From the NCBI GenBank assembly GCA_009843635.1, contig VYDB01000078.1:63656-127655 (forward strand): a DNA stretch of 64,000 nucleotides. The letters run 5' to 3'. Origin of the DNA: Gammaproteobacteria bacterium (GTDB lineage: Bacteria; Pseudomonadota; Gammaproteobacteria; Pseudomonadales; Azotimanducaceae). Below, piece by piece: positions 42,651 to 51,346 of the stretch. Within the stretch, counting starts at the first letter, position 1; every line of letters starts with the position of its first letter. Under the pieces are notes generated by a model that was not told the origin of the DNA, made no database searches, and saw only the letters and a list, made by a program, of their open reading frames with translations. Position numbers and translations under genes: made by a program.

Positions 42651-43165
42651 TCGGCTTCCTCCGTGGTTTCGACCGCTTCGGCCTCCTGCGCGGCCGCGGT
42701 GGTCTCGTCGGCCTCGGCACTGCCTTCCGCCGCACCGTCTTCGGCTTCATCGGCCGGGTTGTCGCCTTGGGCGTCACCATCCGCAGCCTGGGGGGCCGGG
42801 GCGGCGCGGCGCGCTTCCTGCTCCCGTTCCCGCTCCTGCTCGCGCAACTCCTCCTCATAGATCTTGGAGTTGCCGGTCACTGGCCCCCTGCGCCGGATGA
42901 TGAGGTTGCGCAGCACCGCATCGTTGAACTTGAAGGCGCTCTCAAGTTCAGCCAACGCTTCCTGGCTGACCTCCATGTTAATCATCACGTAGTGGGCCTT
43001 GTGAATCTTGGCGATGGGATAGGCGAGCTGCCTGCGCCCCCAGTCCTCCACCCGATGCACTTTGCCGGCCCAGCGCTCGATGAGGCCGAGATAGCGTTCG
43101 ATCATTCCGGGCACCTGATCGCTCTGATCGGGATGAACCAGGAACACGACTTCGTAATGCCGCAC
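42647..43165 (-). CDS. rpsF: 30S ribosomal protein bS6, with long acidic tail
   Basis: 172 residues. The RNP fold is canonical: [60 protein letters not shown]. The last about 65 residues form an Ala/Glu/Asp-rich tail ([20 protein letters not shown]) far longer than the short tail of E. coli S6, which is a target of glutamylation. First gene of the operon. The 108 bases upstream to rlmB hold its promoter; I could not pick one out. Confidence 0.96.
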   Translation of the reverse strand: MRHYEVVFLVHPDQSDQVPGMIERYLGLIERWAGKVHRVEDWGRRQLAYPIAKIHKAHYVMINMEVSQEALAELESAFKFNDAVLRNLIIRRRGPVTGNSKIYEEELREQEREREQEARRAAPAPQAADGDAQGDNPADEAEDGAAEGSAEADETTAAAQEAEAVETTEEAE

Positions 43166-43273
43166 TTGTAGGCCTCCTTCCGGTGTCGTTTCGCCTCCGC
43201 CGCACCCACCGGGGCGGCGTGAAGCAAGGAGTGCTAGACAGGGAGCGGCATTCTAGGTCTTGCGACGCACATG

Positions 43274-44011
43274 TCAACCGGCCAAGGTCCGCTGCCGAAC
43301 CGCCTCGAACAGCATGACGCCGGTGGCGACTGCGACATTCAGGCTGCCAACCTCGCCAGCCATCGGGATGGCGGCCAGCTCGTCGCAGGTCTTGCGGGTG
43401 AGCTGGCGCAGTCCCTGGCCCTCGCTGCCCACCACGATAGCGACATTGCGAGTGAGATCCGCAGCGGTCCAAGGGCGCGAAGCGGTGCCGTCAGCGCCGA
43501 TCAGCCAGACGCCGAGGCGTTTGAGCCACTCCAAGCGACGGACGAGATTGGCTACCTCGACCAAGGTGGCTTGCTCGGCACTGCCCGCCGCGGCCTTCAG
43601 AGCGGCGGCGCTTAAGGGGGCGCTGCGGCGCCGGGGCCAGAGAATGGCGTGAACGCCGGCTGCCGCGGCGGTGCGCACGCAGGCGCCGAGGTTGCGCGGG
43701 TCGTTGATGCCGTCGAGAACCAGAAAGAGCTTGGGCGATGGCCAGCCATCGAATTGGTCCTCGAACTCGGCTTCCGTGGTGAGCCGCAGTTCGTGGCAGA
43801 GCGCGACCGCGCCCTGGTGGGCGGTTCCGCCAAGGCGGTCAAGCCGTTGCCGGGGCGCAAACTCATGGCGCACCCTGTGCTCGGCGGCCAAGCCCAGCAG
43901 GGTTTCGATGCGCGCATCGCGGCGATTGCGCTGCAGCAGCAACAGCCGCACCCGCTCCGGGGCCTTGCGCAACAGCGCTTCGACGGCGTGAATCCCGCTG
44001 ACTTCGCTCAC
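43274..44011 (-). CDS. rlmB: 23S rRNA (guanosine-2'-O-)-methyltransferase RlmB (SpoU family)
   Basis: 245 residues, typical length. It has an N-terminal substrate-binding domain (SGIHAVEALLRKAPERV) and the SpoU/TrmH knot with its three motifs: LDGINDPRNLGACVRTA, VVGSEGQGLRQLTRK and SLNVAVATGVMLFEAVRQR. It methylates G2251 of 23S rRNA. The GTG start (44009-44011) overlaps the RNase R stop, the standard rnr-rlmB order in gammaproteobacteria. Confidence 0.95.
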   Translation of the reverse strand: MSEVSGIHAVEALLRKAPERVRLLLLQRNRRDARIETLLGLAAEHRVRHEFAPRQRLDRLGGTAHQGAVALCHELRLTTEAEFEDQFDGWPSPKLFLVLDGINDPRNLGACVRTAAAAGVHAILWPRRRSAPLSAAALKAAAGSAEQATLVEVANLVRRLEWLKRLGVWLIGADGTASRPWTAADLTRNVAIVVGSEGQGLRQLTRKTCDELAAIPMAGEVGSLNVAVATGVMLFEAVRQRTLAG

Positions 44012-45813
44012 CGGCGCCTCCTGCGCTTGCCGCCGTGGCGCCGCGGCGCCGCGTGCCCGCGGCGCCGGAAACCAAACTCCGGCAATTCAAGGTCGAGACG
44101 GCCAAGTTCCGGCTGCGCGCCCGCTAGGCGCACTTCGATGGCGTCGCCGATCGCGTAGCTTACGCCCGTGGTTTCACCCACCAGCCGGAATGGGGGCGCG
44201 TGGCGAAAGTAGTCGCCGCCGAGGGCGGAGACGTGCAGCAAGCCTTGGATGAAATAGCCGTCGAGGTCCGCGAACAGGCCAAACTCGGTCACGCCGGCGA
44301 CGGTGGCGGCAAAGGTCTCGCCGATTCGCGGCGCCAAAAAGCTGCACTTGAGCCAAGCGTCCACCATGCGGGCGGCATCGTCGGCGCGGCGCTCGGCGAG
44401 TGACGCCTCCGTGCCCGCCCCGGCGAGCGCTTGGCGCGCATCCCCGCTCTCCGCCTGGCCATGCAGAACCGCCTTGATGGCTCGATGCACGGTCAAGTCC
44501 GGGTAGCGGCGGATCGGCGAGGTGAAGTGGGCGTATCGGTCCAAGGCCAGAGCGAAGTGGCCCTTGGTCTCCGGCGTGTAGTGCGCCCGTTGCATCGACT
44601 GCAGGGTCAGCAAGGCGAACAGCCAGCCGTCAGTGCGTTGCCCAGTGGCGCTTAGCGCCTCTTGCAACGACTTGGCGCTGATTTGCTGCTGACCCGGCAG
44701 GGGTGCGCCGACGCTGGCGAAAGCTTGGGAGAGCGGGGCCAGCTTGGTTGGATCCGGGGGCTCGTGAACGCGGTGCAGTCCCGCCCGGCCCTGGGCCTCG
44801 AGGAATTCGGCAGCGCAGATGTTGGCGGCGATCATCGCTTCCTCGATCAGCCGATGGGATTCCAGCCGGCGCGCCGGCTTGATGGCGGTCACCTCGCCGC
44901 CCCGGAGTTCCGGGGTGCCTTCGTGGGCGTCGAAGTCCAATGCGCCGCGCGCCTCGCGGGCTCGGCGCAGCGCCCCGTAGGCATCGAACAAAGCGCCCAA
45001 TGACTTAGCCACCCCGCGCGGCTGTCCATTGCCGCTGCAACGAAAGGCCTCGACCTCCCCGTAGGTGAGCCGTGCCTGGGAGCGGATGACCGCCTCATGG
45101 AATTCGTAGCGGGCTATGCGGCCCTTGCGGCTCACCTGCATGTCGCAGACCAAGGCCAGCCGATCCTCGTTCGGGCGCAGCGAGCAGATGCCGTTGGACA
45201 GCGTCTCGGGCAGCATGGGAATGACCCGTTCCGGGAAGTAAACCGACGTGCCGCGCTCCTGGGCGGCGGCATCAAGGGCGCTGCCGGGGGCGACGTAGTG
45301 GGCCACATCGGCGATGGCGACGACCAACCGCCAACCACCGCCCCCGGCTTCGGCATAGACCGCGTCATCAAAGTCGCGGGCCGAGGGACCGTCGATGGTG
45401 ACTAGCGGCAAGCGCCGCATATCAATGCGCCCCGCATGGTCCGCGGTCACGACTTGGCGCGGTGCCGCGTTGGCAGCGCTGTCCACGCTTGGCGGCCAGC
45501 GCGCTGGAATGGCGTAGGCCACCAGGGCGGCTTCGGTGGCCGTCTCGGCGACGCTTTCCCCGCCTATAACCTGCTCGATACGCCCGATGAGGCCGCGAGG
45601 ACCCGCACCGGTAATGGATGCGCGAACAATGTCACCATCCTTGGCGTAGCTCGATGCATCGCTTAAGGCCACGCGGCCCCGCACACTGCCGCCCAGCGCT
45701 TCGATGTACGCACCCCGCCCCCTCGTTCGGAACACGCCGACCACGGGTTTCTTGGCGGGCTCCAACACGTGCGGAGCATTGGCAGCCTTGGCTGGTTGCT
45801 GGCCTTTCGACAA
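44008..45813 (-). CDS. rnr: RNase R/RNase II-family exoribonuclease, N-terminally short
   Basis: 601 residues from TTG 45811-45813. The RNB domain holds the catalytic Asp cluster (TIDGPSARDFDDAVYAE) and a complete core (FTSPIRRYPDLTVHRAI). The C-terminal S1 domain (VAGVTEFGLFADLDGYFIQGLLH) and a basic tail (RRRGHAAPRRHGGKRRRRR) follow. The N-terminus contains only one cold-shock domain, corresponding to CSD2; the HTH and first CSD of about 800-residue RNase R are missing. A stop lies 25 bases upstream, right after the TonB receptor gene, so the 5' part is truly absent. It could still act as a processive 3'-5' RNase. Confidence 0.85.
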   Translation of the reverse strand: MSKGQQPAKAANAPHVLEPAKKPVVGVFRTRGRGAYIEALGGSVRGRVALSDASSYAKDGDIVRASITGAGPRGLIGRIEQVIGGESVAETATEAALVAYAIPARWPPSVDSAANAAPRQVVTADHAGRIDMRRLPLVTIDGPSARDFDDAVYAEAGGGGWRLVVAIADVAHYVAPGSALDAAAQERGTSVYFPERVIPMLPETLSNGICSLRPNEDRLALVCDMQVSRKGRIARYEFHEAVIRSQARLTYGEVEAFRCSGNGQPRGVAKSLGALFDAYGALRRAREARGALDFDAHEGTPELRGGEVTAIKPARRLESHRLIEEAMIAANICAAEFLEAQGRAGLHRVHEPPDPTKLAPLSQAFASVGAPLPGQQQISAKSLQEALSATGQRTDGWLFALLTLQSMQRAHYTPETKGHFALALDRYAHFTSPIRRYPDLTVHRAIKAVLHGQAESGDARQALAGAGTEASLAERRADDAARMVDAWLKCSFLAPRIGETFAATVAGVTEFGLFADLDGYFIQGLLHVSALGGDYFRHAPPFRLVGETTGVSYAIGDAIEVRLAGAQPELGRLDLELPEFGFRRRGHAAPRRHGGKRRRRR

Positions 45814-45877
45814 GGGTGGATCCCAACACAGCGGGCGCTATAGCGTCGCGGATCAGGCGGGCAAACGCAACGACTGA

Positions 45878-48130
45878 CTAAAACGCGATGCGTACGCCTA
45901 GCGATGCGGTGCGGTCCTTGTTGGGCCGGGCACCGTAGGGTTGGCGGCCAACGATCTCCTGCTCGCGGGTCAGGTTCTCGACCCGGGCAAAGAGGTCGAG
46001 GCTGTCGGTTAGATGGTAGTTGCCCGCGAAGTCGATGGTCAGCGTGCTGCCAGTGCGCTCAAATGCGCCGCAAGCCGCCCTCGTGCAGACCCCTTCAATG
46101 TAGTTGGCGGACAGGAACAACGCCCAGCGGGTCTGCTGCAAGCCGAGGGTCAGGTTGAGTTGGTGGTCCGGGATGTAGGGTATGGGGTCGCCCTTGCGGA
46201 CGTCGCCGAAGAAGTCGGTGTCCGCAATGTCGGTATCGAACTCGCCGTTGATGTGGGTGTAGGCCAACTCCAACGGGAGGCTCACGGCAGCGTCCGGCAG
46301 CAGGTCCGCGGCTAAGCGCAACTCCAGGCCAATGACGGTTGCCGCATCGCCATTGAAGGCGTCGCCGATTTCGCAGTCTGCGCCCGAGGAGGCCGTGCAT
46401 TCGCCGAGCAGGTTGTCGTAGTCGCTGAGGAACCAAGTGGCTTCGGCGCTGAGCCGTTCGCCATTGAAGCGGGCGCCGGCCTCGTAGTTCAAGGCGGTTT
46501 CCTCGTCCACGCCAGGCGCGTTGGTGGGTGCCGTGAAGCCTTTGTGGACACCGCCGAACAGGGTCAGGCGGTCGGTGAGACTGTAGATGGCGCCAGCCCC
46601 CGGCAGCCAGACTCGAGTCTGGTTGCGACGGCTGCTGCGCAGGTTGTCGGCGGCCCGGGAGGCTGGGTTGGCGGTGCGTCCGGCCCGGGTCTCCCAGCGG
46701 GTGCGGCGCTGGTCGATGTCCTCGTAGCGCAGGCCTGGAGTGAAGGTCCAGCGGCCCCACTGGATTTCATCGACCAGATGCAGCGACAGGGCCTGCGCCT
46801 CCTGCAGGCGATTGCCGGCGTTGCCGAGCAGGCCCTGGTCGTCGAGGCGCAGGCGTCCGCCGCTTTGGTGGTAGGTGCTGTTGCGCTGCAGGCGGTCCTC
46901 CTCGTCCTCGTGGTAGCGGGCGCCGATGTTGATCCGGTGGCTGAGCGCGCCCGTGGCAGCGGTCCAAGAGAGGCTGCCCTGCACGCCGCGGGAGAAGTAG
47001 GTGCGCGCATTGGAGCGGATCTGGATGCTGCCCGGCGCCGTGTCGAGCGCGCCGTGCAATATCGCCTGCAATTGGCCGGGGCCCACGCCGCCAATGGGCT
47101 GGCCAAGATTGATGGCCTGCACCACGTTTGACCAACTGGTGCGGGAGAACGATTGGGCGTCGGCGCTGCCGTCGAAGTCGATGCCCTCGGTCTTGAACCA
47201 ATTTCGTTCGTGCTCGTTGTCGTAGTAGATCACGGACGCCGCGACCGAGTCGCTGGGCGTCCACTGGTAGCGGACGATCAGTTGCTCATGCTCCGTGGCG
47301 ATGTTGTCGAGGCTTGACAACCCATAGCGGCGGAAGGGGTCGCGGGCAAAGTCGGCGTCCGTGAGCCCGAGGTAGCTCTGCTCCGAATCCTGCTCGGCAA
47401 TCTGCATCTTCAGCGCCAAGGCGTGGTCGGAACCCTCCGGCGCGTAGCTCAGCTTGAGGGTGTAGTCCTCTAGGTCGAGGCCAGAGTCGCCGCCCCGGTC
47501 CACGCCTTGGAAACCATCCGAACGCCATTGGTGGGTTTCCACCAGAAAACCGAAACCGGCCGCATTGCGGGCGCCGTAGTGGCCGTGCAGGCGCCAAGTG
47601 GCGTCTTCGGCGCCTTCGAGCATGGCGTACCCGGCCGCCTCGTCCGGGATGGGGGTCGAGAGCATGTTCAGCGCACCGCCGATGGTGTAGGGGCCCTGGC
47701 TGATGGCGGCCGGCCCGGTGAGCACTTCGATGGCCGCCATGCGGCCCAAGGTGGGGAAATAGTATGCGCTCGGCGCGGAATAGGGCGCCGGCGCGATCAG
47801 CACGTTGTCTTCCAAGAGGGTTATGCGCCCGCTGCGCTCGGTGGCCACCCCGCGGATGCTGATGTTGGGCCGCAGCCCGTAACCGTCCTCCACCTGCACG
47901 GATACCCCCGGCACTTGGCGAATGACGCGCTGAATGTCGGCATGTCCGAGGCGCCGAAGCTCCTCGATGCCAATGTGATGGGCGCTGCCGGCGATGCGGT
48001 TGGCCTGCGCCCGCTCGCCAACGATCAACACCTCCTCGATGAAGGCTGGGTCATCCGCCTGCGTCGGCAGTGCCGCGCCAGCAAAAAGAAGCATGCCGGC
48101 CAACGCCGTGAAACCAGCCTTGCGAACCAT
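45878..48130 (-). CDS. TonB-dependent outer-membrane receptor (iron/siderophore type)
   Basis: 750 residues. The signal peptide ends ALPTQA, followed by a TonB-box-like segment (EEVLIVGE), the plug domain (VIRQVPGVSVQVEDGYGLRPNISIRG; LEDNVLIAPAPYSAPSAYYF) and a 22-strand barrel ending in ASLGVRIAF with a terminal Phe. It imports a ligand across the outer membrane with TonB energy. A Fur-box-like site 41 bases upstream points to iron control and a ferric siderophore or citrate ligand. No inner-membrane uptake genes are nearby. Confidence 0.93.
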   Translation of the reverse strand: MVRKAGFTALAGMLLFAGAALPTQADDPAFIEEVLIVGERAQANRIAGSAHHIGIEELRRLGHADIQRVIRQVPGVSVQVEDGYGLRPNISIRGVATERSGRITLLEDNVLIAPAPYSAPSAYYFPTLGRMAAIEVLTGPAAISQGPYTIGGALNMLSTPIPDEAAGYAMLEGAEDATWRLHGHYGARNAAGFGFLVETHQWRSDGFQGVDRGGDSGLDLEDYTLKLSYAPEGSDHALALKMQIAEQDSEQSYLGLTDADFARDPFRRYGLSSLDNIATEHEQLIVRYQWTPSDSVAASVIYYDNEHERNWFKTEGIDFDGSADAQSFSRTSWSNVVQAINLGQPIGGVGPGQLQAILHGALDTAPGSIQIRSNARTYFSRGVQGSLSWTAATGALSHRINIGARYHEDEEDRLQRNSTYHQSGGRLRLDDQGLLGNAGNRLQEAQALSLHLVDEIQWGRWTFTPGLRYEDIDQRRTRWETRAGRTANPASRAADNLRSSRRNQTRVWLPGAGAIYSLTDRLTLFGGVHKGFTAPTNAPGVDEETALNYEAGARFNGERLSAEATWFLSDYDNLLGECTASSGADCEIGDAFNGDAATVIGLELRLAADLLPDAAVSLPLELAYTHINGEFDTDIADTDFFGDVRKGDPIPYIPDHQLNLTLGLQQTRWALFLSANYIEGVCTRAACGAFERTGSTLTIDFAGNYHLTDSLDLFARVENLTREQEIVGRQPYGARPNKDRTASLGVRIAF

Positions 48131-48170
48131 GGGGAAGTCCCTTCCAAACTCGATGGCCCGGCACCGTAAA

Positions 48171-48189
48171 CTAAATGATAACGATTATC
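48171..48189 (-). promoter_or_regulatory. Fur box-like operator upstream of the TonB receptor
   Basis: The 19 bases CTAAATGATAACGATTATC match 14 of 19 positions of the Fur consensus GATAATGATAATCATTATC, with both half-sites ATGATAA and ATTATC well kept. It is embedded in an AT-rich stretch 41 bases upstream of the receptor start. It predicts repression by Fur with iron. Confidence 0.75.
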
Positions 48190-48236
48190 AAATATATTTT
48201 ATTCGGCCTGGGAAGGCGGGCGGGGCGTCAAGGGAA

Positions 48237-48323
48237 TGGTGCCGAGGAGAGGACTTGAACCTCCACGGGGTTACCCCCACTAGCACCTGAAGCTAGCGTG
48301 TCTACCAATTTCACCACCTCGGC
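48237..48323 (-). tRNA. tRNA-Leu (anticodon CAG)
   Basis: 87 bases on the minus strand, including an encoded CCA (48237-48239). The acceptor stem is GCCGAGG/CCTCGGC, the D-arm reads TGAAATTGGTAGACAC as in bacterial tRNA-Leu, and the T-loop is GGTTCAAGTCC. The anticodon stem CTAGC/GCTAG encloses the loop TTCAGGT, anticodon CAG, which reads CUG. A long variable arm (GTGGGGGTAACCCCGT region) confirms a class II tRNA-Leu. Confidence 0.95.
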
Positions 48324-48386
48324 GGGAAGCGGTCGCTTCGGAAAGCGGGCGCGCAATGTAATGGCACGGGAAGGGCCTTGTCAACG

Positions 48387-48431
48387 CGCCGCCTTCGGCG
48401 GCGTGATCGAGTTTCGCTTGCGCGAAACTCG
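48387..48431. repeat. Second twin-hairpin (REP-like) element
   Basis: CGCCGCC-TTC-GGCGGCG (48387-48403) is followed by CGAGTTTCGC-TTGC-GCGAAACTCG (48408-48431). The second stem shares GAGTTTCGC and a 4-base loop with the element at 32681. It lies between the tRNA and the phosphoesterase gene. Confidence 0.75.
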
Positions 48432-48471
48432 GATAGTCGCGGGCGGTTGCCAATTGATCTATGGTAACCCC

Positions 48472-49311
48472 ATGCGATTGTGGGCGATTTCCGACCTCCA
48501 CCTTTCCCATCCGAGGAACCGGGAAGCCTTGGACGACCTCCCCGCCCACCCCAACGATTGGCTGATCCTGGCCGGCGACATCAGCGACGGCCCCAAGCGG
48601 CTCGAAGGCTGCTTCCGCCGCCTAGCCGGCAAATTCCGGCAGATCGTCTGGATACCGGGCAACCACGAGCTCTGGTCGCTGCCCCGAGACCCCGACGGGC
48701 TGCGCGGCGTCGCCCTCTACCAACGCCTCGTCGAAGTGGCGCGCGGGCACGGCGTGCTGACGCCGGAAGACCCTTATCCAATCGTGGAGCACCAAGCCGG
48801 CCCAGTGCTGATCGCACCCCTGTTCCTGCTTTACGACTACAGCTTCCGGCCCGACCAAGTGCCGTTCGATCAAGTCGTGCAATGGGCCACGGAGGCCAAT
48901 TCAGCCTCCGCCGATGAGTCGCTGCTGCACCCAGACCCCTTCGCCGACCGCCCGGCCTGGTGCGCCGCGCGCTGCCAAGAGACGGCGGCACGGCTCGCCG
49001 CTTATCCCGAGGATCTGCCCAAGGTGCTCATCAATCACTACCCGCTCGAGGAGCGGCTGGCGGTGCTGCCCCGAGTGCCGCGCTTCACGCCTTGGTGCGG
49101 CACCCGGCTGACGCACGGCTGGCACCGGCGCTTCAACGCCTGTGCCGTGGTTTACGGGCATCTGCACATCCGCGGCACCCGCTGGCTCGACGGCGTGCCC
49201 TTCCAGGAAGTGTCGCTCGGCTACCCTGACCAATGGAACCAGGGCCTCGGCATCGGCGCCTACCTGCGCGAAGTGACCGTCGCCGCGTCGCGATCCGCCC
49301 CTGTAATCTGA
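48472..49311 (+). CDS. PptH-like metallophosphoesterase (putative phosphopantetheine hydrolase)
   Basis: 279 residues from ATG 48472, directly before the first catalytic strand. All five metallophosphoesterase motifs are present: SDLHLSH, LAGDISD, PGNHELW, INHYP and YGHLHI. The protein resembles mycobacterial PptH (Rv2795c) in detail from memory: NDWLILAGDI, WIPGNHELWSLPRDP, PLFLLYDYSFRP and the EVSLGYP end. PptH removes 4'-phosphopantetheine from carrier proteins, opposing the transferase PptT, with which it is linked. Here a phosphopantetheinyl transferase lies 1.3 kb downstream, beyond the selenoprotein gene. The link to that function is inferred. Confidence 0.8.
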   Translation: MRLWAISDLHLSHPRNREALDDLPAHPNDWLILAGDISDGPKRLEGCFRRLAGKFRQIVWIPGNHELWSLPRDPDGLRGVALYQRLVEVARGHGVLTPEDPYPIVEHQAGPVLIAPLFLLYDYSFRPDQVPFDQVVQWATEANSASADESLLHPDPFADRPAWCAARCQETAARLAAYPEDLPKVLINHYPLEERLAVLPRVPRFTPWCGTRLTHGWHRRFNACAVVYGHLHIRGTRWLDGVPFQEVSLGYPDQWNQGLGIGAYLREVTVAASRSAPVI

Positions 49312-49452
49312 AAATCATTCGGCTAGGATAGCTGTTTAGTTTTCTTGATCGCGGGGCAAGGTTGTCACACGAATCAACTGCTGCGCCCGGCGACCACCCA
49401 CTCGTCAGCTTGAGGCGTCGCCTCGTTGGCATTCTGACCAAAGGAGCATGGC

Positions 49453-50595
49453 ATGGCTGAAACCATGATGGCGTATCCGGAACTGCGTCACCCATACGAA
49501 GTGACGCCGATTCATCCTCCGGGCAGCACCACGGTGCTGCACCAAGGACGGGCAGTCACCCTGGCTGAAACCGGCGATGGCGATGGCCTGCTCATCAGGC
49601 CGGAAGACCTGCCCCGGGTGAACGGTTTCGAGTTGAAGCCGGAAGGCGCCTGCCGTGAAGGCCTGTGCATACCGATGAACGATGACTTGCTGATCAGCAG
49701 GGACGACGGGCAGTGGTTTGACCTAGCCGCCTTCGCCGATCTGACTGGGCAGCCGTACGTGGCCGACCGGCCCGCTGGGGTGTGGAGCTTTGCCGAAGTC
49801 CCGGCGACGCGCGAGCCCATGATGGCCGATGCCATGGCGCCCGACTTCGCAGTGACGGATCGGCAGGGCAACCGTGTCGCAACGGCCGACCTCAAGGGAA
49901 AAAAGGCGCTGATCGTGACTTGGTCATCCTGGTGAGGCTGCCAGCTTGACGTGCCCGTGTGGCAGCGTGTTTACGAAGAGATCAACGATCCGGACTTCGT
50001 CCTCATTTGCGCCGCGCAAGATACCGGCGGCGAAGCGGTGGCCGGGCCGATTTTCGACGCGGCGAACCCCACCTATGTTCAGGTCGTGGACGAAGATCAC
50101 GTCATTAGCAGCGCGTTCAATTTCGTGAACGTGCCTTCCGCAGCCTGGATCGATGAGACCGGCAGGATCGTGCGCATTGATGAAGGCACCTACGCGGCAA
50201 TCCACGAGATCGGCGACGGTGAAGAGAAGTTCGTTTTCGGCAACGATGTTTACGCGCAGGCCGTGAAGGACTGGGTGGCAAATGGGGCGCGCAGCAGATT
50301 CGCCCAATCCACCGCCACGGTCTCGGGAAACATCCGCAAGCACAGCTTCGATCAACGCAAGGCCGATGCGGCATTTCGGCTGGCCAACCTGTTCCGGGCG
50401 CACGGCTGGCAAGCCAAGGCGGAGCAGTACTGGGAGATGGCCCGATCGCTGAATCCCGACAGCATCAACTTCATTCGGCAGAATCTCACGCTGACGGAAG
50501 AGGGTTCGGCCGGCGAGACCTTCCGCAAGGTGGTGATGGACTACGCCAACCAGGGCAAGGACTACTACCGGCCCCTGGACCTGGAAGAGGCCTGA
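49453..50595 (+). CDS. Redoxin-domain selenoprotein (in-frame UGA at the active site)
   Basis: Read through TGA 49933-49935 the gene is a single frame of 380 residues with Sec161. Before it the redoxin start is normal (MAPDFAVTDRQGN; KGKKALIVTWSSW); then U, GC and QLDVPVWQRVYEEIND continue the thioredoxin fold, followed by the typical AAWIDETGRIVRIDEG strand. The position of U is that of the first Cys of a CxxC active site (WC in ordinary thioredoxins), giving a UGC motif. The N-terminal 100 residues carry a Cys pair (ACREGLC); the C-terminus is helical and TPR-like (DAAFRLANLFRAHGWQAKAEQYWEMA). ATG 49453 has AAGGAG seven bases upstream. It probably acts as a thiol/selenol peroxidase or reductase. 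Confidence 0.85.
49933..49966 (+). promoter_or_regulatory. Bacterial SECIS-like element
   Basis: The UGA (49933-49935) is followed by a stem GCTGCCA (49937-49943) / TGGCAGC (49960-49966). An inner stem ACG/CGT (49949-49951/49956-49958) closes a TGCC loop (49952-49955) with G in second place. The UGA-to-apical-loop distance is 16 bases. These features fit the bacterial SECIS pattern bound by SelB. Confidence 0.75.
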
Positions 50596-50647
50596 GGGCA
50601 CGGTAATCAAGGATCAATGGTGGCGCCTGTGGCAGGAAACCGACGGC

Positions 50648-51316
50648 GTGACCATCCTGCACGTGGACCTGTCGCCACACGCCAACCGCGAGGCGCGCGC
50701 CTTCGCCCTGCTCGATGCCCAGGAGACCCGGCGGGCGCGGCGATTCGTGGTCGAGCCGCCCCGGCGCCGCTTCGTCCTATGCCGGGCAGCGCTGCGGGTC
50801 AACCTCTGCCAACGGCTCGACTGCCGCAACGAACGGCTTTCATTCAGCGCTCTCAAACACGGCAAGCCGGTCGCCGAAGTGAATGGCGAGCGCGTCTCCC
50901 TAGGCTTCAACCTCAGCCACAGCGGCGGGCACGGGCTAATCGCCATTGCGGCCCATGAGCAGCTCGGCATCGATGTCGAGGAACGCAAGCCCGGCCGCAA
51001 CTTCGAAGGCATTGGCAGACGCGTCTATGGCCCCGCCGAGCGCCGATTGCTGGCGCAGGCCGATGGGCAGCGCAAGGCGGCGTTCTTCTATCGGTTGTGG
51101 ACTTTGAAGGAAGCGCTGATCAAGGGCTTGGGCACCGGCTTCACGCTCAACCCAGCCACCTTCGAGGTGCCCGAGCCCATGCTGCGCGGCGAACGCTCAG
51201 GCCGGTTTCAATTCCCGCACCAGCCCGAGGACAACTGGCAACTGCTGGACCTAGGGGAACCCCGCTTCGCCGCCGCACTTGCCTACCGGCTGGACCGCCG
51301 AACGCCAAACGAGTAA
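50648..51316 (+). CDS. 4'-phosphopantetheinyl transferase (Sfp/Gsp superfamily)
   Basis: 222 residues from GTG 50648. The transferase signatures are present: LGFNLSHSGGHGLIAIAA, LGIDVEERK (metal Asp/Glu) and FFYRLWTLKEALIKGLGTGF. It moves 4'-phosphopantetheine from CoA to a Ser of carrier proteins (AcpP, PKS, NRPS). The open frame before GTG contains a WWRLWQ-like segment typical of Sfp N-termini, so a non-standard upstream start is possible. It lies 52 bases after the selenoprotein gene, in the same direction. Confidence 0.9.
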   Translation: MTILHVDLSPHANREARAFALLDAQETRRARRFVVEPPRRRFVLCRAALRVNLCQRLDCRNERLSFSALKHGKPVAEVNGERVSLGFNLSHSGGHGLIAIAAHEQLGIDVEERKPGRNFEGIGRRVYGPAERRLLAQADGQRKAAFFYRLWTLKEALIKGLGTGFTLNPATFEVPEPMLRGERSGRFQFPHQPEDNWQLLDLGEPRFAAALAYRLDRRTPNE

Positions 51317-51346
51317 CTTTTAGGCCGACCACCGGAGAGGCCACTT

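Noticed and set aside
49933-49935. TGA as a nonsense mutation splitting a redoxin gene into two proteins
   Set aside because: The frame is unchanged, the TGA sits exactly at the catalytic Cys position, both halves look conserved, and a SECIS-like hairpin follows. The downstream half has no good ribosome binding site.
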